A stretch of DNA of 8,400 nt from an uncultured Oscillospiraceae bacterium (GTDB lineage Bacteria; Bacillota; Clostridia; Oscillospirales; Acutalibacteraceae): assembly GCA_902478455.1 (NCBI GenBank), contig CABSLJ010000113.1:1-8400 (forward strand), in the 5' to 3' direction. Made by a program: the position numbers and the translations under genes. Positions 1 through 6,757 of the stretch are shown here, in pieces. The notes beneath the pieces were generated by a model. The model ran no database searches, had not been told where the DNA came from, and saw only the letters and a list, made by a program, of their open reading frames with translations. Each line of letters opens with the position of its first letter. Position 1 is the stretch's first letter.

Positions 1-111
1 GGTCGTTTTCCCAAAAAGAAGAAGAAAATGCGCCGCAAAAGAAAAAGGTACGCATCAGCGAGGAGAAAATCCAAACCGGGCAGACGTCGGAGCTCGGCCT
101 TCAACAGACGC

Positions 112-146
112 AAAAAGGCCGGCCGCGCTTTCCCAGCACGGCCGGC
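112..146 (-). terminator. Rho-independent terminator of the zinc-ribbon lipoprotein gene
   Basis: Read on the minus strand, the arm at 146-136 (GCCGGCCGTGC) pairs with 128-118 (GCGCGGCCGGC). This gives an 11-bp stem with one U-G wobble and a 7-nt loop. One C and then five U (116-112) follow. It begins 21 nt after the TAA of the minus-strand gene (168-170), which is the expected place. There is no equally good T-tract on the plus side, so it acts mainly for minus-strand transcription. Confidence 0.9.
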
Positions 147-167
147 TCCGACGGATTGCTCTCATTT

Positions 168-2324
168 TTATGGCTCGGGGGAATCCTCCTGCTTTTCATG
201 CTGTGTGGAGGAATCGCTCTCTTTCCGGGCGGAATCGGACATTTGCTCCGCGCCGCAGTTGATGCAGAAGAGCATCCCCTCGGGAAGAACAGCGCCGCAG
301 CGGGTGCAGAGCAAAGGCTCCGCGGCGTTCTCCTCCGGCAGCCCGCTTTCCGGCACTTCCACCCGCTCCCCGCACTGGACGCAGAAGGCCATTCCCTCAT
401 AGAGCGCGCCGCCGCAGACCGGGCAGACGCGCCCGTCCGGTTCGGGAGTCTCAGGGGGAGGAACCGGCTCTCCGCATCTGATGCAGAAGGTCATCCCCTC
501 GTAAAGGGCGGCGCCGCAGGCGGCGCACCTGCCGCCCGACGGAATGGGGGTGTAGTCCTCCTCCCGTGTTTCTCCCGCCTCCAGAGCCGGGAGAGCGGTC
601 TTTGTTCCCGCCGTTTTGGCGGCCTTTTCCCGCCGCCGGACAAAGCGGAGAATCCAGAACATGACGGTGGCGATCAGCGCGAAGCCGAGCAGCACGCCGC
701 CGCCGAGCACAAAGACGAAGAGATAGTTGATCGACCCGCACTTCACCGTCAGCACGGCGTTTCCGCCGGCGGGCAGGGTGCAGAAGGCCTCGCTTTCCTT
801 GTATTCCAGAATCTGCCCTTCGGCCTGCTGCGCCGTCTGCTGGGTAAAATCGGTGACGGAGGCGAGCGGATAGAAGGTATACAGCACGGTTTGTCCTGTG
901 AGCTCGGCCTCTTCAAAGAAGGCGGAAAGCTGGATGCTGTCCGTATAAGAGACCGACTGCATGAGTTGAAAGCCGTAGTCGTTTTCAATCCGCACGCTGT
1001 TGCCGGGCCCGAAGAGCTTTTCCAGCGCGACGCCCAGCTCCTCGGCGCTGCCCGTGACGGTGAGCATGCAGCTGGTTTGGGAGGCGGTGATTTGCGTAAA
1101 GGGAGCCGCCTTCTCCTCAAAATACTGCTTTAAAAGGGCGGGACCTTCCTGGTCGGCAGTCTGTTCGAAGGTGAAGAGCATTTCCCGCTGAAAGCGGCCC
1201 GAAGAGAGCTGCTGCATCCGGATGGAAATGTTCTCTACCTGGTAATAGCTTTGCGTGGTCAGCCGCAGCTCCAACAGGCCGACCTCGCCCGAATAGTGGA
1301 ATTCCTTGCCGGAGACCTCTCCGGCGCTGATCCATGCGCCGTCCTGGTACAGCTCGGCGGAGGAGAGGTCGGAAGGAAGCTCCGAACGGAAGGAATAATC
1401 GACCGGAACCTTGCCGTCATTGGAAAGAAAGGCGGAAAAGCGCAGGCCTTCCTCAAAGACAAGATGGCTGCTGAAGGGCGAGCCGCTTTCCTTTTGCAGG
1501 AGGATTTGCCCCTGGGCGCTGTCGAGCGCCTGCGCGGTTTTTTCACGCAGCGCCTGAGCGTCCTCTGCGGAAAATTGAAGGACGACGCTGCGGCCGGCGG
1601 CCGTTTCGGACCAGTTCAGATTTCCGCCTTCCGGCACGCGGTCTTCAAAATAGGCCTGGAATTCCGCCTCCCTGCCCTCCAGGGCGGCGGGGGAAAACAG
1701 AAAGGTGACGGTGCGCTCAAAGCTCTGATCCTTTTTTAAGGTGGTGGCGAGGATGACGCGCTCGGGGGACGCCGCCTCAAGCCGGTTGACGTCGATTTCT
1801 ACGCCGGTGCCGGTGACTTCCCCGCCAAAGCGCACCGCGGTGCTGCCGTCCTGCCAGAAGGTCGTTCCTTCGGCGATCAGCCCCTTCTGCACGGCGAGCG
1901 TCTGAAACCAGTCCATGAGGTCGGCGGAGGAGAAATCCTCGCTGATGCGGTAGCCGGAAGAGAAGGGGGTATCGGGCGCGGCGAAGAGCACTTGGGGTCT
2001 GCGCCCCAGCAGGGCCTCCACCTTCTGCACATATTCCTCTTCGCTGCGGAAGGAGAGGGTGAAGGTGTAGGTCAGATTGGAGCGGTCCTCGGCCTTGGTC
2101 CAGTCGAGCTCCTCTGGGCAGTTGAGGCGGATGAAGGCGTCCAAGGCGTCCACGCCGCCGCCGACCGTCTTTTCCGCGTCGCTGCGGCCTATGGTGCAGA
2201 CGATGGTCCGCGCGCCGGAAAAGGAGGCGTCCAGGGCTAATTCAGTATCCATTTTGGAGGCGCAGGAGGCGAGGAGAAGCAAAAGAAGACAAACGAGCGA
2301 ACACAGCATAATGCGCTTTTTCAA
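168..2324 (-). CDS. Predicted lipoprotein with a C-terminal transmembrane segment and three tandem zinc ribbons
   Basis: The function is not recognised. The start chosen is TTG at 2324: GGGAGGTG (2341-2334) lies 9 nt upstream, and the protein then begins M-K-K-R followed by a hydrophobic run to the lipobox LLASC, a clean lipoprotein signal peptide of 718 residues in total. The alternative GTG at 2336 touches the ribosome site and would add only MPIP. Cys21 is the predicted lipidated residue. Residues about 25-530 are predicted extracytoplasmic and rich in aromatic/beta pattern, with no fold I can name. A distant LppM-like resemblance at the N-terminus is only an impression. Residues about 534-561 form a transmembrane helix followed by an Arg-rich stop-transfer (RFVRRR). 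A linker follows, then three CxxC...CxxC ribbons at 600-617, 634-651 and 673-690, and a charged, Ser-rich tail. This topology puts the ribbons in the cytoplasm. The gene has its own promoter and terminator, so it appears monocistronic. It may be a sensor or an envelope-linked assembly protein, but that is a guess. Confidence 0.85.
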   Translation of the reverse strand: MKKRIMLCSLVCLLLLLLASCASKMDTELALDASFSGARTIVCTIGRSDAEKTVGGGVDALDAFIRLNCPEELDWTKAEDRSNLTYTFTLSFRSEEEYVQKVEALLGRRPQVLFAAPDTPFSSGYRISEDFSSADLMDWFQTLAVQKGLIAEGTTFWQDGSTAVRFGGEVTGTGVEIDVNRLEAASPERVILATTLKKDQSFERTVTFLFSPAALEGREAEFQAYFEDRVPEGGNLNWSETAAGRSVVLQFSAEDAQALREKTAQALDSAQGQILLQKESGSPFSSHLVFEEGLRFSAFLSNDGKVPVDYSFRSELPSDLSSAELYQDGAWISAGEVSGKEFHYSGEVGLLELRLTTQSYYQVENISIRMQQLSSGRFQREMLFTFEQTADQEGPALLKQYFEEKAAPFTQITASQTSCMLTVTGSAEELGVALEKLFGPGNSVRIENDYGFQLMQSVSYTDSIQLSAFFEEAELTGQTVLYTFYPLASVTDFTQQTAQQAEGQILEYKESEAFCTLPAGGNAVLTVKCGSINYLFVFVLGGGVLLGFALIATVMFWILRFVRRREKAAKTAGTKTALPALEAGETREEDYTPIPSGGRCAACGAALYEGMTFCIRCGEPVPPPETPEPDGRVCPVCGGALYEGMAFCVQCGERVEVPESGLPEENAAEPLLCTRCGAVLPEGMLFCINCGAEQMSDSARKESDSSTQHEKQEDSPEP
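255..527 (-). repeat. Three tandem zinc-ribbon repeats inside the lipoprotein gene
   Basis: Three 54-nt units (527-474, 425-372, 308-255) each encode C-x2-C-G-x9-C-x2-C, the inner part reading A/G-x-L/V-x-x-G-M-x-F-C. Every unit has all four Cys and the conserved EGM-x-F-C core. They resemble the short zinc ribbons often found at the ends of Firmicutes membrane proteins. Linkers of 48 and 63 nt are acidic and Pro-rich. The similarity points to internal duplication. Confidence 0.85.
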
Positions 2325-2366
2325 TGGAATCGGCACCTCCCGTGGATGATGGGTTTTCCTAGTTCC

Positions 2367-2394
2367 ATTATACTCGACCCTTGAGGATAGTCAA
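2367..2394 (-). promoter_or_regulatory. Sigma-A type promoter for the lipoprotein gene
   Basis: On the minus strand, TTGACT (2394-2389) and TATAAT (2372-2367) are separated by 16 bp. The -35 has five of six consensus bases and the -10 is perfect. The transcript should start near 2360, giving a leader of about 36 nt before the TTG start at 2324. It is divergent from the plus-strand promoter at 2451-2479, with 56 bp between the two -35 elements. Confidence 0.85.
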
Positions 2395-2450
2395 CAAATC
2401 GGCCCCAAACAGCGGAAAATAAACCGGCAAACAGAAGCGAACTTTGGGTG

Positions 2451-2479
2451 CTGACCGGCGGGCGAATTTGTGTTATAAT
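2451..2479 (+). promoter_or_regulatory. Sigma-A type promoter with extended -10, for the propeller-like gene
   Basis: CTGACC (2451-2456), a 17-bp spacer and a perfect TATAAT (2474-2479), preceded by TGT (2471-2473) as an extended -10. The -35 is partial (TGAC core). The predicted start is near 2486, leaving an unusually long leader of about 190 nt before the ATG at 2677. Confidence 0.8.
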
Positions 2480-2485
2480 GACCCC

Positions 2486-2676
2486 ATACCGGGAAACGGC
2501 GCAGGGGGAAGCGGCCCGGCTGCCGGGATGTGGCGGCCGAGCGGATTGCCCTGCGCGCAGCCGCCCGCAGAGCGGCGGCGTTAAAATGACGTCGCTTCAT
2601 ACTCTGTACATAAAAATGTGGTATCCTTATTTTGATACATTGTCCTGTAAGTTGAGCACAAGGGGAGGCGTTTTGG
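2486..2676 (+). promoter_or_regulatory. Long, structured 5' leader of unknown type
   Basis: This stretch lies between the promoter and the first plus-strand gene and has no credible ORF of its own. The GC-rich half can fold: GCGCAGGG (2499-2506) pairs perfectly with CCCTGCGC (2549-2556), enclosing a small hairpin CCCGG/CCGGG (2515-2519 with 2523-2527). A further hairpin GCCGCC/GGCGGC (2560-2565 with 2574-2579) follows, then TTAAAA without a proper T-tract. From 2581 the sequence turns AT-rich up to the ribosome site GGGGAGG (2662-2668). I could not match it to a riboswitch, 6S RNA, SRP RNA or tRNA. It could be a regulatory leader, a small RNA, or only GC-rich sequence that folds by chance. 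Confidence 0.4.
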
Positions 2677-3849
2677 ATGATCGTGGTGGACCTGCGCAGC
2701 TTTTTTACCGTGCGGAACGTCGAGCTTATCGAGGTCAACGACGAGTTCATCTATTATGCGGAGGAGAAGAAGGAGGAAGGGCACAACAACCTCTTTCTGC
2801 TGGAATACGACCGGGAAACCCGCCGGGAGCGCATCGTCGCCCACTATCTGCTCGACGACCCCGCCTACCTGCGCCATCTCTATTCCTTTGACGATTCCAT
2901 CCTTCTGCTGCTTGAAAACGGCGGGGATCAGGTCTTTGTCACCCGGGTGAATAAAAACACCGGACAGGAGACCGCCCATCTGAGTATCCCCTGCGTGGGC
3001 GATTTTGTAGACAGCCGCGCCCTCGACCGCAGACATCTGCTCATCAGCACGGTGAAAAACGAGGCCTTTGCCGATCTTTTTGAGGACTACCGCCAGGAGA
3101 CCGGCCGCGCCCGCATCGCCTACCTGCACGACCTCGACACCGGCCGCCGCTTTCTCGTCAAGAACGAGCAGCTGAGCCAGGCGGTGGAGGAGCACATCAA
3201 AATCTACCAAGGGGAAAAGGGGGGCCAGCTTTTGCTGCTTGAGCCGTTCGGCGACGAGCAGGGAAAGGAGCGCTGTTACCGCGGTTCCCGCCCGCTTGGG
3301 GAGGACGTGCGGGACAACATGTGGCTTTGCCCGCTCGAGGAGGCGCTCTCCGCCGTCAAGGCGGGGGAGGAGGCGCTTCCACTGCGCCGCATCGTGAGCA
3401 TGGACGTCTCCGGTCTTGCCCGCTACTGCGGGATGGACACCTGGAATCTCTATTTCAAGGAAAAGCACTTCGATACGGGAGAAGCGTTTGTCTGCGCCTA
3501 CCACAAGACCACGGGGAAAACGGAACGGCTCGCCTCCCTGCCCGGACGGCCGGGCTCGCGCTATTATTTTGACAGAGAGGCCTGCAGGGTCTACCGTCTG
3601 ACCGAGCGGGAGGATTCGGTCCTCGTGGAAGGAGTGGTCAATTCAAAGGTGCGCGCTTCCTTTGAACGCAAGCTGGGGGATTTTGCCGGCTGCATCGAGG
3701 ACCGCTTCCTCATTACCCGCTACGTCGTGCTGGATGATCAGGGCGGGTACGCCTATGAATACAACACCATCTACGACGTGCGCGCCGGCACCGAGGAATG
3801 CTTTGAAAGCAAGTGCGCCGTGCGCGGAAACACGCTGGTGCTCTATTGA
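2677..3849 (+). CDS. Uncharacterised cytoplasmic protein with beta-propeller-like motifs
   Basis: I do not recognise the family. The 390-residue protein has no signal peptide and no transmembrane segment, so it should be cytoplasmic. The ATG at 2677 is supported by GGGGAGG (2662-2668) 8 nt upstream. At least five segments share the pattern hydrophobic strand, Y/H/N, polar turn, often T-G, then charged residues: about 41-52 (YDRETR), 88-99 (NKNTGQ), 147-158 (HDLDTGR), 272-283 (HKTTGK) and 363-374 (YDVRAG). Such strand-turn-strand units are typical of propeller blades of the WD40/PQQ type, so a six- or seven-blade propeller is plausible but unproven. No catalytic motif is evident. It is the first gene after a strong promoter and a long leader. 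A CPBP-family membrane protein follows 32 nt after its stop, probably in the same transcript, which may mean the two act together. Confidence 0.8.
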   Translation: MIVVDLRSFFTVRNVELIEVNDEFIYYAEEKKEEGHNNLFLLEYDRETRRERIVAHYLLDDPAYLRHLYSFDDSILLLLENGGDQVFVTRVNKNTGQETAHLSIPCVGDFVDSRALDRRHLLISTVKNEAFADLFEDYRQETGRARIAYLHDLDTGRRFLVKNEQLSQAVEEHIKIYQGEKGGQLLLLEPFGDEQGKERCYRGSRPLGEDVRDNMWLCPLEEALSAVKAGEEALPLRRIVSMDVSGLARYCGMDTWNLYFKEKHFDTGEAFVCAYHKTTGKTERLASLPGRPGSRYYFDREACRVYRLTEREDSVLVEGVVNSKVRASFERKLGDFAGCIEDRFLITRYVVLDDQGGYAYEYNTIYDVRAGTEECFESKCAVRGNTLVLY

Positions 3850-3881
3850 GCCGCAAGGCTTTCAAAAGGGAGGTTTGTCCT

Positions 3882-4565
3882 GTGAAGAGCGATTCGAGAC
3901 AAAGGGCCGGAAGCCTGACCGCGGCTGGCGTCTATTTTCTGTTGACGCTTGCGCTGTGGGGCCTGTTCCGTATCCTTCTGGAGCCCCTGTTGGCCAGCGC
4001 GCTGCCGCCGCCGGTCGTCGTGCTGGCGGAGACGGCCGCCAAGACCTGCCTTTATATCCTCCCGGTGATCTTCCTGCTGCGCGGCGCGGGGGAATGCTTC
4101 CGCTGGGACGCGGGGACCGTCTTCGGTTTTGACAAAACGGGCCTTCTCTGGGGCGCGGGCCTCGCCGTCTTTTTCCTGCTTTATTACGGCTGTCGCTCGT
4201 TGCTGCTCGATGGGAGCGTCGGCTTTACGGCCGCTTCGTTGAACGCGGAGGAGATCATCTCCACCGTCCTCTTTGCGGGACTGACCGAGGAAATCTTTTT
4301 CCGCGGCTATTTGCTCAACCGCCTGTGGAAACGCTTTCCCTTCTGGCTTGCGAATACTCTTGCGGGGCTTGCCTTTCTGGCCGCGCATTTTCCCATTTGG
4401 TACACAAAGGGCTATTTTGCCGGCGCCGCGGTGCTCAAATCTTGTTTGTCCACCTTCGTCATCGGGCTGCTGCTGGGCTATGTGGCCCGGCGCTCCGGCG
4501 GTTCGGTCTGGGGCGCAGTGTTCGCCCATTCGATGCACAATCTCATCGTCATTACACTGGTGTGA
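3882..4565 (+). CDS. CPBP-family intramembrane metalloprotease (CAAX protease / Abi-like)
   Basis: A 227-residue polytopic membrane protein. Several hydrophobic segments are visible (about 13-34, 42-66, 87-103, 125-134, 155-172, 183-202 and 208-226). The family's conserved motifs are all present in the C-terminal half: EExxxR as TEEIFFRG (Glu136, Glu137, Arg141), FxxxH as FLAAH (His169), and HSMHN (His216, His219, Asn220). These Glu and His residues are the presumed metal/catalytic site. In the family, eukaryotic Rce1 cleaves prenylated CAAX proteins. Bacterial members serve in bacteriocin self-immunity or protein processing, or have no known substrate. The GTG at 3882 is chosen because GGGAGG (3868-3873) lies 8 nt upstream. 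An in-frame ATG at 3813 lies inside the preceding gene and lacks this support. Probably co-transcribed with the preceding 390-residue protein, with a terminator following at 4643. Confidence 0.92.
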   Translation: MKSDSRQRAGSLTAAGVYFLLTLALWGLFRILLEPLLASALPPPVVVLAETAAKTCLYILPVIFLLRGAGECFRWDAGTVFGFDKTGLLWGAGLAVFFLLYYGCRSLLLDGSVGFTAASLNAEEIISTVLFAGLTEEIFFRGYLLNRLWKRFPFWLANTLAGLAFLAAHFPIWYTKGYFAGAAVLKSCLSTFVIGLLLGYVARRSGGSVWGAVFAHSMHNLIVITLV

Positions 4566-4642
4566 TTTTTTCCGATCATGTGAGCCTCCATTCCGCAATA
4601 ACGGCCCGCGTTTGTTCGCATAAGGCCGGTCTGTCCGGTCAT

Positions 4643-4662
4643 ACTCCTTAAGGGAGTTTTTT
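4643..4662 (+). terminator. Rho-independent terminator after the CPBP gene
   Basis: ACTCC (4643-4647) pairs with GGAGT (4653-4657), extendable by a T4648-G4652 wobble. Six T at 4657-4662 follow, the first of them being the last base of the stem. The stem is short but the T-tract is good, and it lies 77 nt after the CPBP stop. It separates the two-gene unit from the transglutaminase-like gene. Confidence 0.7.
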
Positions 4663-4735
4663 CGGTTGCTACATATGTGAAACGAATCCGGACCGCCTGT
4701 GCAGGAGCGGCCGTCAAAGGAGGTGTGGCGCACAG

Positions 4736-6154
4736 ATGAAAAAAATTTTGGCGCTCTTTCTGAGCGTGCTGCTGCTTTTCGGAATCGTGGCCACGGTTTC
4801 GTCCGGGGAGTTTGCCTCCAACCTGCTTTCGGGCGGGTCGTGGCTGTGGAGCCACATCCACAGCGGCGAGCTGCCCACGGCGGACGACTTTTCCGGCCCG
4901 GCCGCCGCGCGCGCCCAGCCGCCCGAGCGGGTGGAGGACGACGCGGCCGTTGCGGCGGGCGTCTACCGTCGGCTGCCCGTCTTTTCCCCCGCCGCGTCGG
5001 AGCATTACCCATACCGCGCGCAGACGCTGGGGTATCAGTGCCTGGAGAGCGACGCGCAGCGCGCCTGCTACCGGCAGCTGGAGGAGCAGGTATACGTCGT
5101 TTCGGGCAGGAAGGGCGAGAACGGCTGCTTTTCCCTCGGCACGGTCGTGCTGCCCGGCGTCAAGCTGAGCGAGGGGGAAATCCGTGTGGCGCTGTCGGCC
5201 TTTACGGCCGACCATCCGGAAATTTTCTGGCTGGCCAATCTCTTCGGCTACGCTTACGACGACGGCGATACTCAGGTCAGGCTTTATTCCCAGCTTTCCT
5301 ATTCCACATGCGCCGACGGCTTGAGCCGCCTGGAGGAGACGCTCGACGCTTTTGCGCAGGAGGTCCCCGCCGGCCTGGGCGAGTTTGACAGAGAGCTTCT
5401 GGCGCACGACTGGCTGCTCTCCCACTGCGCTTATGACGACGCGGCCGTGACGGACAATACCCGCTGGCAGGCCTTCACCGTGTACGGCGCGCTGCTGGAG
5501 GGCTCGGCCGTCTGTGAGGGCTATTCCAGGGCGCTCTCCCTGCTTTTGAGCCTTGTGGACATGGAGAGCACCCAGGTAAACGGCGTCGCCAAGGATACGC
5601 CGCACATGTGGAACCTTGTTATGGTGGACGGGCTGTGGTATCATCTGGACGCCACCTGGAACGATTCCGATAAAATGCGCCGTTACGATTACTTCAATTT
5701 GACCGACGCGCTCATTTCCGCCGACCACACGGCCGACCCGCCGGTCTCAACCCTCTCCGAACGGGAAATCTGCGGCGGAGGGGGCGCGCCTTCCCCCTAC
5801 AATTTGCCGCTGCCCGCCAGCCTTTCGCTCGAGGCCAACTATTTCACCCGCGAGGCCATTGAGATCGATTCGCTGGGCGCCGAAACCGACGCCGCCGTCA
5901 TTGAGAAGCTGCTCGCCTGCGCCCGTTCGGGCGAAGAGAGCGTCTCCTTCCGCCTGGGCGAAGGGCTCGATTACCACAAGACAATCGAGCAGCTCTTCCA
6001 CCGTCCGCCCTATAAGTTTTCCTACTATGCCCAGCAGGTCAACCGTCAGCTGCCCATGGAATGCCAGCTCGACCTCTCCCGCGCCGTTTACGCCGAGGTG
6101 GAGCCTTTCCGCTCGGTGACCGTTCAGCTTGCCTATCATCCCGTGGTCGAATGA
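4736..6154 (+). CDS. Secreted or membrane-anchored transglutaminase-like protein
   Basis: A 472-residue protein. It starts MKK followed by a hydrophobic run (residues 4-21), a signal peptide or N-terminal anchor without a lipobox Cys, so the body is extracytoplasmic. The transglutaminase-like core lies at about 220-310. The catalytic triad is visible as Cys260 in SAVCEGYS, His290 in PHMWNLV and Asp305 in YHLDATWND, the pattern of the bacterial transglutaminase/protease superfamily. These act as cysteine proteases, cross-linking enzymes or amidases, and the substrate cannot be told here. The N-terminal 60-215 and C-terminal 360-472 regions are unassigned. The ATG follows AAAGGAGGTG (4716-4725), a near-perfect ribosome site at slightly long spacing. 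No convincing promoter was found in the 170-bp gap upstream. folE begins 33 bp after the stop with no terminator between, so read-through into the folate genes is likely. Confidence 0.88.
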   Translation: MKKILALFLSVLLLFGIVATVSSGEFASNLLSGGSWLWSHIHSGELPTADDFSGPAAARAQPPERVEDDAAVAAGVYRRLPVFSPAASEHYPYRAQTLGYQCLESDAQRACYRQLEEQVYVVSGRKGENGCFSLGTVVLPGVKLSEGEIRVALSAFTADHPEIFWLANLFGYAYDDGDTQVRLYSQLSYSTCADGLSRLEETLDAFAQEVPAGLGEFDRELLAHDWLLSHCAYDDAAVTDNTRWQAFTVYGALLEGSAVCEGYSRALSLLLSLVDMESTQVNGVAKDTPHMWNLVMVDGLWYHLDATWNDSDKMRRYDYFNLTDALISADHTADPPVSTLSEREICGGGGAPSPYNLPLPASLSLEANYFTREAIEIDSLGAETDAAVIEKLLACARSGEESVSFRLGEGLDYHKTIEQLFHRPPYKFSYYAQQVNRQLPMECQLDLSRAVYAEVEPFRSVTVQLAYHPVVE

Positions 6155-6187
6155 CCCGGATCAATCCTGGAAAAGGTGTGAATTGAC

Positions 6188-6757
6188 ATGGATCAGAAAA
6201 GAATCGAGGCGGCCGTCCGCGAGCTGCTGGAGGCGGTGGGGGAGGATCCCTCCCGCGAGGGGCTGCTGGAAACGCCCGCCCGCGTCGCCCATATGTATAC
6301 CGAGATTTTCTCCGGCCTGGAGGAGGACCCGGCCAGACATCTGAAAATTTTCAATGAGCCCGAGCAGCACAATGAGCTCGTTCTGGTGCGGGACATCCCC
6401 CTGTATTCGGTATGCGAGCACCATCTGCTTCCTTTCATCGGGGAAGCGCACATCGCCTACATACCAAAGGGAGGGCGCATCATCGGCCTGTCCAAGTTCG
6501 CCCGCATCGTCGACTGCTTTGCCCGCCGGCCCCAGGTGCAGGAGCGGCTGACCGCCCAGATCGCCGATTTCCTGTTCGACAATCTCGACCCCTACGGCGT
6601 GGCCGTCGTCATTGAGGCCGAGCACCTGTGCATGACCATGCGCGGCGCGCGCGCCGCCGGCTCCCGGACGCAGACCTCCGCCCTGCGCGGCACCATGCGG
6701 ACGGACGCCAAGAGCCGCGCAGAGGTGATGGCCCTTTTGACGGGAGGGCATAAATAA
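6188..6757 (+). CDS. folE: GTP cyclohydrolase I, type IA
   Basis: Catalyses GTP + H2O to 7,8-dihydroneopterin triphosphate + formate, the entry step of folate synthesis, in the cytoplasm as a homomultimer. The 189-residue length is normal for the short bacterial form. Conserved features are visible: SREGLLETPARVAHMY near the N-terminus; SVCEHHLLPFIGEAHIAYIP with zinc ligands Cys76 and His79 and catalytic His78; GLSKFARIVDCFARRPQVQE; and EAEHLCMTMRG with His146 and the third zinc ligand Cys148. All key residues are intact. The ATG has AAAAGGTG (6171-6178) upstream. The TAA stop overlaps the folP ATG by one base (TAATG), which suggests translational coupling. It is the first of four folate genes in the window. 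No separate promoter or folate-linked riboswitch was seen in the 33-bp gap upstream. Confidence 0.97.
   Translation: MDQKRIEAAVRELLEAVGEDPSREGLLETPARVAHMYTEIFSGLEEDPARHLKIFNEPEQHNELVLVRDIPLYSVCEHHLLPFIGEAHIAYIPKGGRIIGLSKFARIVDCFARRPQVQERLTAQIADFLFDNLDPYGVAVVIEAEHLCMTMRGARAAGSRTQTSALRGTMRTDAKSRAEVMALLTGGHK

Noticed and set aside
1..111. A charged open frame entering from the left edge on the plus strand (frame 3), resembling a protein tail.
   Set aside because: It has no stop before the terminator hairpin and runs on antisense through the lipoprotein gene, so no believable gene end exists. The purine-rich stretch is left unassigned.
2528..2556. A piece of the leader resembling a tRNA D-arm (GGCCGAGCGG).
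   Set aside because: No acceptor stem, anticodon arm or GTTCGAATC-type T-loop is present around it.
2581..3504. A 307-codon minus-strand open frame opposite the propeller-like gene.
   Set aside because: It lies wholly antisense to a better-supported gene and runs back over the leader. Long antisense open frames are expected in GC-rich coding DNA; no family motif was seen.
3813..3881. Upstream ATG start for the CPBP gene.
   Set aside because: It would overlap the preceding gene by 37 nt, has no ribosome site and adds a non-hydrophobic extension. The GTG at 3882 has a good site at correct spacing.
4478..4579. A 33-codon minus-strand ORF (MIGKNHTS...) with GGAGG five bases before its ATG, antisense to the CPBP 3' end.
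   Set aside because: The ribosome site is suggestive, but no promoter was found, the composition is unremarkable and the overlap with conserved CPBP codons explains the open frame.
4625..4640. Short direct repeat CCGGTC-TGT-CCGGTC before the terminator.
   Set aside because: Six-base repeats are expected by chance at this GC content and no flanking structure supports a site.
4663..4735. A possible promoter for the transglutaminase gene (TTGCTA at 4666, TACATA at 4670).
   Set aside because: No -35/-10 pair with acceptable spacing could be built; matches are too weak to call.
3843..5012. A 389-codon minus-strand open frame across the CPBP gene and the transglutaminase start.
   Set aside because: It crosses two supported genes and a terminator, and its composition (Arg, Pro, Gln rich) is typical of a shadow frame.
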